A stretch of DNA of 64,000 bases from Moringa oleifera. Lineage: Eukaryota > Streptophyta > Magnoliopsida > Brassicales > Moringaceae. Shown here piece after piece: positions 36,201 through 46,900 of this stretch. Both the position numbers and the translations under genes were made by a program. Under the pieces are notes generated by a model. It was not told the DNA's origin and made no database searches. It saw only the letters and a list, made by a program, of their open reading frames with translations. The stretch lies in the NCBI GenBank assembly GCA_021397835.1, contig JAJFZO010000896.1:2520501-2584500 (forward strand). The letters run 5' to 3'. Numbering within the stretch: position 1 is the first letter of the stretch; every line of letters starts with the position of its first letter.

Positions 36201-37316
36201 CCTTACTTCCTGGAAGAAGCCACTCTCGCATTCCAATTATTGCATCTAAATGATCTAGTTCGTCGACATCATCAAGAACTATTAGAACCTTTTTGCAGCT
36301 TAATGCGTCTTTGATCTCAATGATTCCTTGATCTGCATTGTACACCTCATGCTTTTTCCTCCTTAAATCCGAAAGGAGTTGACTCTGTAGGCGAACCAAA
36401 CCATTGCGTTCTTCCATGGTGTCTCTAACATTTGCAAGAAAGCTCCTGCCTTGAAATCGATCAAAGTTCATGTTGTAAACAGTTTTGGCAAGGGTCGTTT
36501 TCCCAATTCCACCAATCCCATAAATTGTTGCTATGACTACATCATGGAAGCTCTCTTGCAACCACAAATTAATTTCTTTTGTTCGAGATTCAATTCCAAC
36601 TAAATGGGGAGCAACATTTAGAATTCTTCGACTACTCAACTTTATCTCAACTTCTTTAACTATGTCTTGAATAAACTGTGACTCGTGCCTACAAATTGAA
36701 ATCGAAATAGCAAATCAAACAAGAAAAGTAAGCAAAAATTATCTAAAATCTAGCTATGTTTTGATTAGCCAATGTTGCTTGTTTACCCAATCATTCTGTC
36801 TAACACTTACTATCACCTGTTTTGCAAAGGCAACCCTCCCAGATCTGCGGCTTCTTTGAGAGCTGCTCTCCAGCGCTCCAGCCTTTGCATCTCCGACTTG
36901 AACCGCTTTGCATGTCTGGCAAAGGCTTTGGCATAACTCCTGCTCTGCTTCCTAACCTGGGTTGGTTCCACATCATAGAAAACTGGCAAAACCATAAGCC
37001 CAACTGCTTTTCTCCGTTCCATAATCATCACAAGTTCATCGAGGCACCATCTCGAGGAAGCGTAGTCTTTTGAGAACACAATTACTGCCACCTTTGACTC
37101 TTTTATGGCCTTTTCAAGTTCAGCCTCAATATTCTCTCCTCTCTCGATCTCATCATCGTCTCTGAAAGTGTGAATTCCTGCATCCACCAATGCCGCGTAA
37201 AGGTGATCAGTGAAATTCTTGCGCGTGTCCTCACCTCTGAAACTCAAGAAAACATGATAGGTGCATCTAGAAACGGAAGAGGCTGCTTCATGGGTTCTAG
37301 CAGCAACAGCAGCCAT
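33277..37316 (-). CDS. Intact TIR-NB-ARC-LRR (TNL) disease-resistance protein
   Basis: Five exons: 37316-36817, 36688-35590, 35481-35035, 34927-33998 and 33924-33277. All junctions are GT-AG and stay in frame, giving 1207 residues. The TIR spans about 18-160, with FRGEDTR, BB-loop FRDDDEIERGENI and the WCLDEL helix whose glutamate (E94) is the NADase catalytic residue in active plant TIRs. NB-ARC spans about 180-530, with P-loop GIGGIGKTT (224-232), kinase-2 VLIVLDDVDE, RNBS-B SKVLITTRHERLL, GLPL at 390-393 and MHQLVRDMGREIV, so MHD reads MHQ (493-495). LRRs run from about 590 to 930 (NLERLILKD, LAFLNLKNC, LKSLEELNLSGC, LQVLYLSGN). The last exon is the post-LRR (C-JID) domain with FLPGSDMPTCFSQQSAGSSI. 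TNLs detect pathogen effectors and signal through TIR products and EDS1. The cognate pathogen is unknown. Introns are short (128, 108, 107 and 73 bp). Confidence 0.93.
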
Positions 37317-37634
37317 TGATGTTCTGAAACTCTCAAGAGATGGTCACACAGAATGGCACATAGTGGACAGCCACAGGAAATGTCAGCGAGAAGAGAAGAG
37401 GAACATCTAAAAAGAAAAGAAGGATCCAACTACATACACATATACTGTACAATGACTGCTTGATCTAATTTTTTGTCTTTTGGCTTCTCCAACTTGTCTG
37501 TTAGAGTTTGAAGCCATAAATACACCTGTATTGCCGAATTGTTCAAAGATTCTTCGTCGCGTAGAGCTTGAAAACTGCCTATACACCGAGTAATGATTAT
37601 TCTTTGTCACAGTTGCTCCACAGCCTTTCCCTTG

Positions 37635-37815
37635 TCGAGCACTTTCATGTTTCGAGCTCATAATCTTGGGCCCCACTGTCATATTCCCTCTCTTGTGTAT
37701 ACATAAATAAAGAACTGAAATTGGGCTGGGCCTGCAGGGTGCATTACTTCTTCCACAATCTATGCCACCTGTGGTATGTGATGCATTTAGTTTCAGTGGT
37801 ATAGCAAACAATCAC
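37635..37815. repeat. Copy C of the TNL-upstream module
   Basis: GGGCTGGGCCTGCAGGGTGC and ATGCCACCTGTGGTATGTGA lie about 400 bp upstream of the intact TNL start. The module is cut short on the right compared with copies A and B. Confidence 0.75.
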
Positions 37816-38192
37816 TGTATGGCTTGTATCATTAATTCATCTTACAAATATTCAATTAAAGCATCTATATGTTGTGAATAATTGAAGTTATAAAAGTAAA
37901 ATACTATTTATATAAAATATCAAAATACTTATTATCCTCTCGACATATTCTTTGATTGGTTTATTAGTGTACTCGCTTTTTTAATTAATGCGTTGCATTT
38001 CATAATGTAGCATGATCAATATCTTCATCAGTGTCTAATTTTTTTTTTTTTTACATGATTAGTTTTAAAGTGAACTTATTTAAATAATACAATTTGTATA
38101 CATTAAAATAATGAAAATAAAACTTAACTTACAAATTCAATCTCTCAGCTTGGAAAACCTTTATGAGATAAGTAATGATTATAAAAATTTTA
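37816..38192. other. AT-rich spacer left of the MULE
   Basis: No gene seen. The last bases (ATAAAAATTTTA) may hold a decayed target duplication matching AAAATATTTTA right of the element. Confidence 0.4.
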
Positions 38193-38315
38193 GAGGAAAA
38201 TTCTATTTTAATCACCCGTATAAGGATATTTACGTAAATAACTAACATTACTAATGTATTTGTTTTTAACACTTTTTAGACACTTTGAGACAAAATTACC
38301 TTTCACAGCAGATGT
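38193..38315 (+). repeat. Left terminal repeat of the MULE (degenerate)
   Basis: Weak similarity to the inverted right end: GAGGAAAATTC at the tip, and TTTTTAACACTTTTTAGACA at about 38272 matching TTTTTAGCACTTAAATG from the right end. The match is imperfect, so the exact tip is uncertain. Confidence 0.45.
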
Positions 38316-38894
38316 ACAATTACTTACTTGTCCAACTACAGAATATGAAAAGTCAAACATCTCAAACGTCTCTATTTCCCTCTCTCCTAATTCTGGCGCT
38401 AAGCTTTACCACTTAGCTCGTTCAGCTTCAGCTCTCTTCATTCGGTGTCTGTTGATTTCTTTGCTTTTGTTGTAAACCAACCTTTCCTCAATACTATCCG
38501 CAAGCTACTGAATCACTAAAAAAACAATAGAGGTATGATTTCAAGCATCTATTCTACTCAAATTTCTGTGTGTTTTTTGCTTATTGAATACCCACGGATG
38601 AAATCCTTCCCTCATATTTGATTCAACGATTTCTTAATTTTTTTGAGTTTACTCTATGGGTTTGAAAGCTTCTCCAATAGTTTTTGAATCATTTTCTTTT
38701 GATTTTGTATTGGTTTTGGAATCTGCGATGTTTGGGTATATCGCGGTGTATTATTTTTCATTTTTCTTTTAATACATTGAAACCCAAAAATTTCTCTGGG
38801 TATATGTATATAGGTATCGCATGCTTAAGTCTTCATTTACTGGTTTATTGGCTCCAATTTCTTGGCTTAGGTGCATCTATATGCAACGGTTCAT

Positions 38895-39175
38895 CGCATT
38901 CGTGACCTCATAATAATAATCGTATCTATTTAACGAAATCGTAACCTATTTTGTTAATGGAACTGTTTTTTTATGCAATCGTACTGTGATTTTGCATAAA
39001 TCGTACCTTGTTTGTTGAAATCGTATCGTATTTGTTTTCAATCGTAACTTGTTTGCTTCAATCGTACCTTTTTTGTTTTCAATCGTGACTTATTTTCTGG
39101 AATCGTACCTTATATGTTTGAAATCGTAACTTATTTGATTAAATCGTACCTTGTTTAAAACAATCGTACCATAAT
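38895..39175 (+). repeat. TCGTRMC motif array in the leader of the Ulp gene
   Basis: Thirteen close matches to AATCGTACCTTGTTTG or AATCGTAACTTATTTG in about 280 bp, all on plus, ending just before the splice acceptor that precedes the start codon. Core variants are TCGTACC, TCGTAAC, TCGTGAC and TCGTATC. Confidence 0.9.
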
Positions 39176-39229
39176 TACTAAATGAAAAATCGATTTTTTG
39201 ACCCTTTTTTTTTTTTTTGTCAAATGCAG

Positions 39230-42200
39230 ATGGCAAGTAGCCTTGTTTCTCAGAAGCCATATGTGACCCCCAAAGAGTCGTGGAAGACTGAAAAGATACT
39301 GAAGCACTGTGACAATGATGTCATCCCCACTCTAAGGACAATTTTGGATGACTCTGAGAAGGAGAAATTCAAAGGGACCTGCTTAGGGCATTTCCTACAT
39401 TTGCACGCCGATTTTAACTTCTCAGGGATTATTGTCCATAATCTGCTACTTCGGGAGATTCAGCAGAACCGCGAGGACGAAATGTGGTTCAGACTTGGGC
39501 AGAATGAAGTTCGTTTCAGCAAAGTGGAATTCTGCCTAATCACTCGATTGAAGTTTGGCGAGCTACCAGATACAGAGAATATTGAAGCTACTCCATCTGG
39601 TATCCTAGCCAAATACTTCGGGGGGAGGGATAAGGTTACTGGTAGTAGCATCAAGACGAGGTTACTACAAGGAGAGTTTGAGGACGAAGACGATAAACTA
39701 AAGCTGGGGTTGTTGTATCTGCTGAATGGGTTCATCAAAGGCCACGACGAGCGGCAGCAGATCCCTACATGGCAGTTTCATTTAGTAGACAATTTAGAGG
39801 CGTTCAATGGCTTTCCATGGGGCACCTGGGTCTACTGCAACTCCATATTGCATTTCAAGAAGGCAGTTGCAAATCGAATTAGGGATGTTGATGGGGTGAG
39901 CTATAATGCTTACGGCTTCGTGTGGGCATTACACGTAAGGATTTTGTTTGAAATTTTTTATTTTACTTTTTTAAAGTTTCATTGAATTTTATATTAATCA
40001 ATTATAACTTCATTTTCATTTTTTTCACAGGTTTTTGCATTTGAAGTGATTCCTGCTACCAACATGCATGGCATGAGGTTGTCAGGATCCGACTTGCCAT
40101 TGCCAAGAATTTGCCGATGGAGGTTCCATCGCAGGCTCCATAATGGAGATTGCAAGAAAATCTTCACAAACAGTGTAAGTAATTTCGTACCTTCTTTCTC
40201 TACTTCGTGCCTTACTTATAAATTTCGTACCTTCTTTCTATACTTCGTGCCTTCATTCTAAATTTCGTACCTTCTTTCTATACTTCGTGCCTTCATTCTA
40301 AATTTTGTACCTTCTTTATCTACTTCGTGCCTTCTTTCTAAATTTCGTACCTTCTTTCTCTACTTTGTGCCTTCATTCAGCCATTTCGTGCCTTACTTTT
40401 TCAATTTCGTGCCCTCTTTCTCTAATTTTTATGTTTTACCTTAACGTTTCATTTTCGTATATTCATTCTTAATTTCGTAACTTTATTTGTATTTTCAGAT
40501 GGGGGCTAAGCTTAATTTGAAGCCAACTACTGCCGAGCGTCAAGCCCCATACTATGTTGGGGTTGAAGACAGTGTTGTGCCCGGCCAACCATCGATTCGG
40601 GATGACGAAATTGTAGAGTCTCCCATTCGGATCAGGGCTACAAATTCGTCTTCTTCTTTGCGCAAAACTTTGAAGGTAAGGGAGAGGATCCCTACTGAAG
40701 AAGAACGAATTGTCGACGAGTCAGAGCCGGACCTGAGGGAAAGGGATGTTGAGCGGGAGGCACCTGGCGCTGAAAGGATTGAACGGGATCCAGATGTTTA
40801 CCGTCGTCTCGTAGCTATGGAGTCGAAATTGGAACTTCTCGAGGCGAAGGTAAATCGTATGGACTCAGACAACGAAAGACGCCATCAGGAGCAAATGGTG
40901 ATCCTGAAATCCATCCAATTATCTCTACAAGGATATGGATTTGGTGACCGAGACCCATCTCCACCTATGTCAAATCCAATTCCCAATGAGGTAGTTCTCT
41001 AATCTATTTCAACTGTATTTTTTGTTTCGTGTATTACTAATGATATATTTCTTTCTTTAGAACATTATTAAATGTATGTATTTAATATGACTTTCTAATT
41101 CAGTACATTGTTTGTTTTTTTTAGGGTGGTATGGCAGACTCAGCCCAAGAGGGCTTGGCTCCTGCAGGGCAATGCGACGAAACAGAAGCCACTACAGGGC
41201 CAATGGAAGAAGTTGTCACTGCATTCCCATGCAGTGACAACTTCGGGGCTCCTGCTGTGGTAGATAAAGAATTGCCATCTACAGAGTCACCCAAAAGGAC
41301 GGCAGCGAGGGACTTGGCCCTTGTCCCAGTTGAGGCCATCGACAATGTGATGCTGGTTGTCAGGACTCGTAAACGGTCAAGACAACTGTGCAGTCCATAT
41401 GTTGAGCTTCATACTGGGCATAAGAAAGCCAAGTCCACTCACATGGTCAGCGCGAAGTTGCAAATATCATATAAGATCATCGCTGCATTCAACGACTTCA
41501 TGAAGGGCCAGTCATAGTAAGTATTGCATAGCATATGTGTTGCATACTAATTTTTTTAATTTAATTTTTTTGAATTATTTTCTCATAGTTTCTTTTTATT
41601 TCCTTCAGCTGCAACGTAGGCATTGGCCATTCTGTGAGCGTGGACTGGTTCAAAGCCCTAGTTGACAATGATGAGTGGATCGATGACTCTGTAAGTTTTC
41701 AATTTTTTGCACTACATTATTATTCCTTGCTTAAATGTCGTGCTTTTGTTTCATAACATGATTCACAGTATCGTAACATGTTTCATAGTATCGTAACATG
41801 TTTCATATTATCGTAACTAAAATTATAATTCGTAACTTTATTTCATAACATGTTTCACATTATCGTAACATATTTCATAGTATCGTAACATGTTTCATAT
41901 TATCGTAACTAAAATTATAATTCGTAACTTTATTTCATAACATGTTTCACATTATCGTAACATGTTTCATAGTATCGTAACATGTTTCATATTATCGTAA
42001 CTAAATTTAGAATTCGTACCTTGATTTCGTATATTCATAGTACTGATAATATCACTTTTCTAATGTCTCCACCAGCACATTGATGCATATTTGCACATAT
42101 TGCGGAGAAGGCAGAAGGAGCTACCTGAGCAATATGCACAAGATATCTGCATCTATGATCCTTGGCTATATGTAAGTCCCTTGATCATTAAGACTATTTA

Positions 42201-43004
42201 TCTGATTTTCTATTCAATTTATTTGTTGACTTTGTTTTATTGTTCAAATTTACAAACAGCATTTTATTACATTTACAACGATTATCAGAAGGATCCAGAT
42301 GCTGATTGTCCTCCGGCACACTCGAACTTTGAAGCGCATAAATGGGAAAAAGATTTCCTAGACCGTGTGCGAGGCAAATTTTCAAGGGATTGTCCTGCTT
42401 GGGACACTGTAAATAAGGTTAGTTATCTTCATTAGTAATGATTTATATACTTATACTTTTTTTTTCCATATTATGAGTACTCAATGATATTTAAACATTA
42501 TTTAATGTAGCTGATGGTTCCTTGCCACGTTGGGGGATCTCACTGGCTCCTAGTTGTCATTGATCTGAGGAAATTCTCGTTGCGTGTCTATGACTCATTT
42601 CATCAAGAGATACCAACTGAAGCGAGGATTCGGCAGCAAAATCCATTCAGATGGATGCTAACTAGCTATATGGCGAGTGGCGGATATTTCATTCGGAAAT
42701 CAGATGCCAAAATGCCGGATCTTCCACTTTCATGCACTTTGGAGCCAAAGAACAAGGTCCCTCAGCAACGAAGAAGGTAAGTCTTTTTTCCAGTATGTGT
42801 TATTATAAATTTTCTGGTGAATGTCTTTCCTTATTCTTATTTTTTTTTTTTTGCAGTGGCAATTGTGGTCCTCACATGCTGTATATTATAGAACATTTAC
42901 TACTTAGGAAACATTTAAAATACACTGACAAGGATATGTCAGTTATTAGAAATCACATGGCAATGTATATATTTGCCAACTCCACTGTAGATGATAGTCA
43001 TTGA
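39230..43004 (+). CDS. DUF1985-Ulp1 (C48) protease gene of the MULE, intact
   Basis: Nine exons join without a stop: 39230-39934, 40031-40174, 40499-40990, 41125-41516, 41609-41690, 42076-42171, 42289-42417, 42511-42776 and 42857-43004, giving 817 residues. The ATG directly follows a CAAATGCAG acceptor, so a leader intron is likely. The N-terminal ~240 residues are the DUF1985 region (FRLGQNEVRFSKVEFCLITR). A charged middle has a coiled coil at about 380-425 (YRRLVAMESKLELLEAKVNR). The C-terminus is a Ulp1/SENP-type cysteine peptidase: His691 in GGSHWLLVVID, Asp708 in LRVYDS, Cys772 in SGNCGPHM. Family enzymes process SUMO or related proteins. In MULEs the role is unknown, and DUF1985-bearing proteins include candidate anti-silencing factors. 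An acceptor at 42259 would extend exon 7 but breaks frame. All three catalytic residues are present. Confidence 0.86.
40175..40498 (+). repeat. 40-bp composite motif array in Ulp intron 2
   Basis: Five units at 40181, 40221, 40261, 40301 and 40341, exactly 40 bp apart. Each has ATTTCGTACCTTCTTTCTA followed 20 bp on by ACTTCGTGCCTTCATTCTA. Further loose copies run to the 3' splice site. Confidence 0.92.
41729..42050 (+). repeat. 92-bp higher-order motif array in Ulp intron 5
   Basis: Units begin TTTCATAACATG at 41749, 41841 and 41933 (92-bp period). Each contains several TATCGTAACATGTTTCATA copies plus AATTCGTAACTTTA. The last unit degrades to TTCGTACCTTG. Confidence 0.92.
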
Positions 43005-43194
43005 TATCATTTTTTTATTCTTATTCAATGTATTTATTTTGTATATACATTTGAGAATTGTATATAACATTTTTACAATTGTATATGACATTATTTTGTA
43101 TATATAATCCAAAATTTTACAATTGAAACAGTTTTTTTTTTGTCAATAGATGTATGATGTACTAATAATGTTATGAATTTTGGTAACGTCTCCA
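43005..43194. other. 3' region of the Ulp gene
   Basis: AT-rich sequence with TTTGTATATA-type repeats and likely polyadenylation signals. No motif array. Confidence 0.4.
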
Positions 43195-43868
43195 TATGAT
43201 TCTAACTCATCAATCAAGCTACGAACGTTACTCATAATTTACTAATCAATGTACGAATTCATAATGAAGTTACGAATACATAGTCAAGTTACGAATTTTA
43301 CTAACGAATACATAATCAAGTTACGAATTCATAATCAAGTTACGAATTTTACTAACGAATACATAATCAAGTTACGAACGTTACTCATAATTAACTAATC
43401 AAGGTAAGAATTCATAATGAAGTTACGAATTTTAATATCGATTTCATATACAAGTATCTCAGATACATAAATCAAGTTACGAACATTACTCATAAATTAC
43501 TAATCAAGGTACGAATTCCTAATAAAGTTACGAACTCACAATAAAGTTACGAACTCATAATAAAGTTACGAATTTTACTAACGAATACATAATCAAGTTA
43601 CGAACGTTATTCATAATTTACTAATCAAGTTACGAATTCCTAATAAAGTTACGAACTCACAATAAAGTTACGAACTCATAATAAAGTTACGAATTTTACT
43701 AACGAATACATAATCAAGTTACGAACATTACTCATAAATTACTAATCAAGGTACGAATTCCTGATAAAGTTACAAACTCATAATAAAGTTACGAATTCAT
43801 AATGAAGTTACGAATTCATAATCAAGTTACGAACATTACTCACAATTTACTAATCAAGTTACGAATTC
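43195..43868 (-). repeat. GTTACGAA motif array between the convergent MULE genes
   Basis: About 25 copies of AAGTTACGAATTCATAATC-like units. Reverse-complemented they read TTCGTAACTT, sense to the transposase. Spacing is often 19-20 bp. A 121-bp higher-order unit starts at ACGAATTCCT near 43511, 43632 and 43753. Confidence 0.92.
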
Positions 43869-43995
43869 AATGGTAATAAGGTACACTCATCTGCATGTAA
43901 CAATTGAAACTATATAAAAACCTAACCTAAAATCCGAATATGTGATGACGTAGAAGTTAAAAATCATCAATATCATAAAAAATTACTATAATTTA

Positions 43996-46900
43996 TCATA
44001 AGTCAATGGTGCAATCATCTTGTGAATTTGATTTGTGAGGCATTTGACAAGTTTGTGCGTTATGACTAACTCCACCACAGTTACGGCATTTACGACGAAA
44101 TTGATCAGGGACATTTGACGACTGACAGTGGCTTACTCCATCAAAATATTGTGGATTCGAGCATGTTAATCGATTGTGCCCATATTGAAAGCATCTAGAG
44201 CATTTTTTTTTACGTGCCATCTCCCCACCAGAGGGTATTCTCTGCTTCTTTGGACGTCCTACTGAATTACCATTATTCGGTGGTAATATCACAACTCTTT
44301 TGATTTCCTCGGGTACATTCCAATCAGACTTGTCGCCAACTGGATATACCGACTCAGCATATGCAGCTACTAGTTGATCCTGTTTGTAGTAGTTAGAGCA
44401 AAGAGTTATGAAATCAATATTACGTTCCCTACAAAAAGTACACAACATATGAAGTTAATGAAAAAAATAACATGAATAATGAAATTAACAAAACCATCAG
44501 TATCACCTGGAAGCTGCCAGTGCATGTGCACATGGCAAAAGATCAGCTTGAAACTCTCTACAAGTACAAGTACGGTCGATAAGGTTCACAATTGCCTCTT
44601 TACCCTTGTGCCTAACTAAAAATACGTTCCAATCAACATTGGAAGTCGTCATTTGTAATGAAACTTTTTGTCTCTCATTCATCAATGAGTGAACCCACTC
44701 TGTGAGTTGTGACCTCCAAGCCTTAGCTTTTTTCAATCGATCATAGAACCAACGTTGCATCATATCTCGAATGAATTCCAATAAAGCCATAACGGGTAAC
44801 TCACGAGCAAATCGAAGACATGAATTCAAACTTTCGGCAATGTTAGTGGTCATGAGTTAATAACGTCTCCGGGGGTAATACACACGTGACCATTTTTTTG
44901 GATCTTCCTTTATGATATATTCAAAAGCTTTAGGGTGATTAGCCTGTAACTCAATCATTAATTTATTAAATTCAAATTCTCGATATGCCCTAGCCGCACT
45001 ATAAAATATCTTAGATACATCTTCTCTCTTAAACTTATTCTTTATGTTTTGAGCCATATGCCAGGAACATAAACAATGACAAGAATTAGGAAAGACCTTT
45101 GCGGTGGCCTTTGCAATACTGGCATGACGATCTGATATAATAACCAAGTCTTCAACCGAACCAATTGCTTCTTTTAGCTGCCCTAAGAACCATTCCCATG
45201 CTTCATAGTTCTCTGAGTCACCATAACCGAATGCTATTGGATATATCTGTTCATTCCCATCTTTACATGCCGCTACAAACATTACACCGTGGAACCTCCC
45301 TTTTAGGTGAGCAGCATCAATAGCAATGACCGGTCTAATTACCGAATGAAATCCCCTCAATGATTGTCCAAGAGCCACAAATAAATACTTAAATCGATTA
45401 GTTCCATCCTCGATGCATATGTGAGCCCTAGTTCCCGGATTAACAGTTTGCAACATGTGGCAGTATGAAGGCAATTGTTGATGTGACTCAATTAGATCAC
45501 CATAAGTAAGAGACAATGCATACTCTTTAGCCTTCCAAGCTTTACTATATAAAATCTGTATGCCATATAGTTCTTTCATGTCTCTCATGATGTCTTTCAG
45601 CTTAATGATTCTAGCATTGGTAGACAATCTCTGAGCTACAATTTCTCCAATAACAGCAGAACTTGCTTGTCGATGTCGTCGATGCAACTCTTCAACCGTG
45701 CAAGTATGCGTCAAATCACACCTTCTAATTTGGAAGAATTGCCCTTGCGTAACTCTCACAGCACAAACCTTCCATGCACAATTTTTTTCTCTACAAGCAA
45801 TCTCAAATACTGATTTGTTAAACCTAGTGACTCTAAATTCAAAGTTCTCAGTTAATGCATGCATACCCAAAAATCGCTTCAACTCTTTCTTGTTTGGGAA
45901 AAACTGACCTCTAGCAAGGGTATGAATCGGAGTCACTGATTCCATAGTAGGAGTCGGAGCAAGACTATATAATTCAGCACCCAACACATTATATCGTCTG
46001 ACAACACCATTATTTGAATTATTATGTACTTCTGGGCATGCAACTGGGATATAAGGTGGGACAGTACGTAAATTCTCATTCACTGCTTCATTATCGAGTT
46101 CTACCTCTACAGTGAGTTCACATTGATCTTCACTGGTAGGCTGAGTAGGTTGAGTTCCCATGATTGGGTATTCACACCCAATATCATAGTCCGCCTGTTC
46201 ATCCAAATTTATCTCATCGGTGTGCTGAGTGTCAACAGGAGTATCACTATGGATGAATGGTTCGGGGCCATAAACGTCCAATTGCACAGTAGGATTACTT
46301 CCCGTACAAGAGTTAAAAGGATTAACTCCTCCTGAAATTTCACCTTCACATAAACCATGCCTATTTTCAACAAAATTTCTCTGCACCAAATCAACAATTA
46401 TACGTGGAACTATACTGTCATCGTACAACATAAACTCAACATCTTCATCATTCCTTAACTCAATTTTGACAGCAGTTTTTTCAGATCTTACTATGGTATG
46501 CAGTACAATATCAATATTAGAGAAATCAGCCTCCACGCAACATTTAACCAAATCCAACAACTGTACATATTTCAAATCCCTCAGAATAACATACCCCTTA
46601 GTTTTGATGGCTCTGCCAATATACTCAAAACTTTCTCTAGACTCGGACCACTCACCATTCCAAGTTATAATGATCCGGATTCTGTAATAAAAAAAACATT
46701 TTAAATAACAAAGATGAATATATGATTTCGCATGTTACGATTTCATCAATTAAGTTACGATTTCATCAAATAAGTCACGACTAAATCAAATAAGTCACGA
46801 AAACTTGTTACGATTTTATGAATGTTACGAATCTCATAATGATGTTATCAAATAAGTCACGATTGAAAAACTTGTTACGATAAACAAAGTAAGATACAAT

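Larger units (their letters stand above)
31825..37815. repeat. Segmental duplication, copy 2
   Basis: Collinear with 22150-27690. It lacks LLPH exon 1 because the breakpoint falls in the LLPH intron, so the LLPH part was dead on arrival while the TNL could be carried whole. It is longer than copy 1 mainly because copy 1 has suffered deletions. Confidence 0.9.

Noticed and set aside
38254..38905. Small plus frames in the left part of the MULE
   Set aside because: No similarity or codon pattern. They lie in the terminal and leader region, and the coding start is better placed at 39230 after the CAG acceptor.
42172..42288. Coding read-through of Ulp intron 6 (adds about 39 residues)
   Set aside because: The intron has a good GTAAGT donor and a length divisible by three, and removing it keeps frame. 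Retention is possible, but the retained stretch is hydrophobic and AT-rich like an intron.
43195..43868. Regularly spaced short repeats looking like a CRISPR array
   Set aside because: The repeat core is only ~9-10 bp, the spacers repeat too, the units form 121-bp blocks, and the DNA is plant nuclear DNA inside a MULE.
46498..46704. Plus-strand frames across MURA exon 2
   Set aside because: They are antisense shadows of the transposase.
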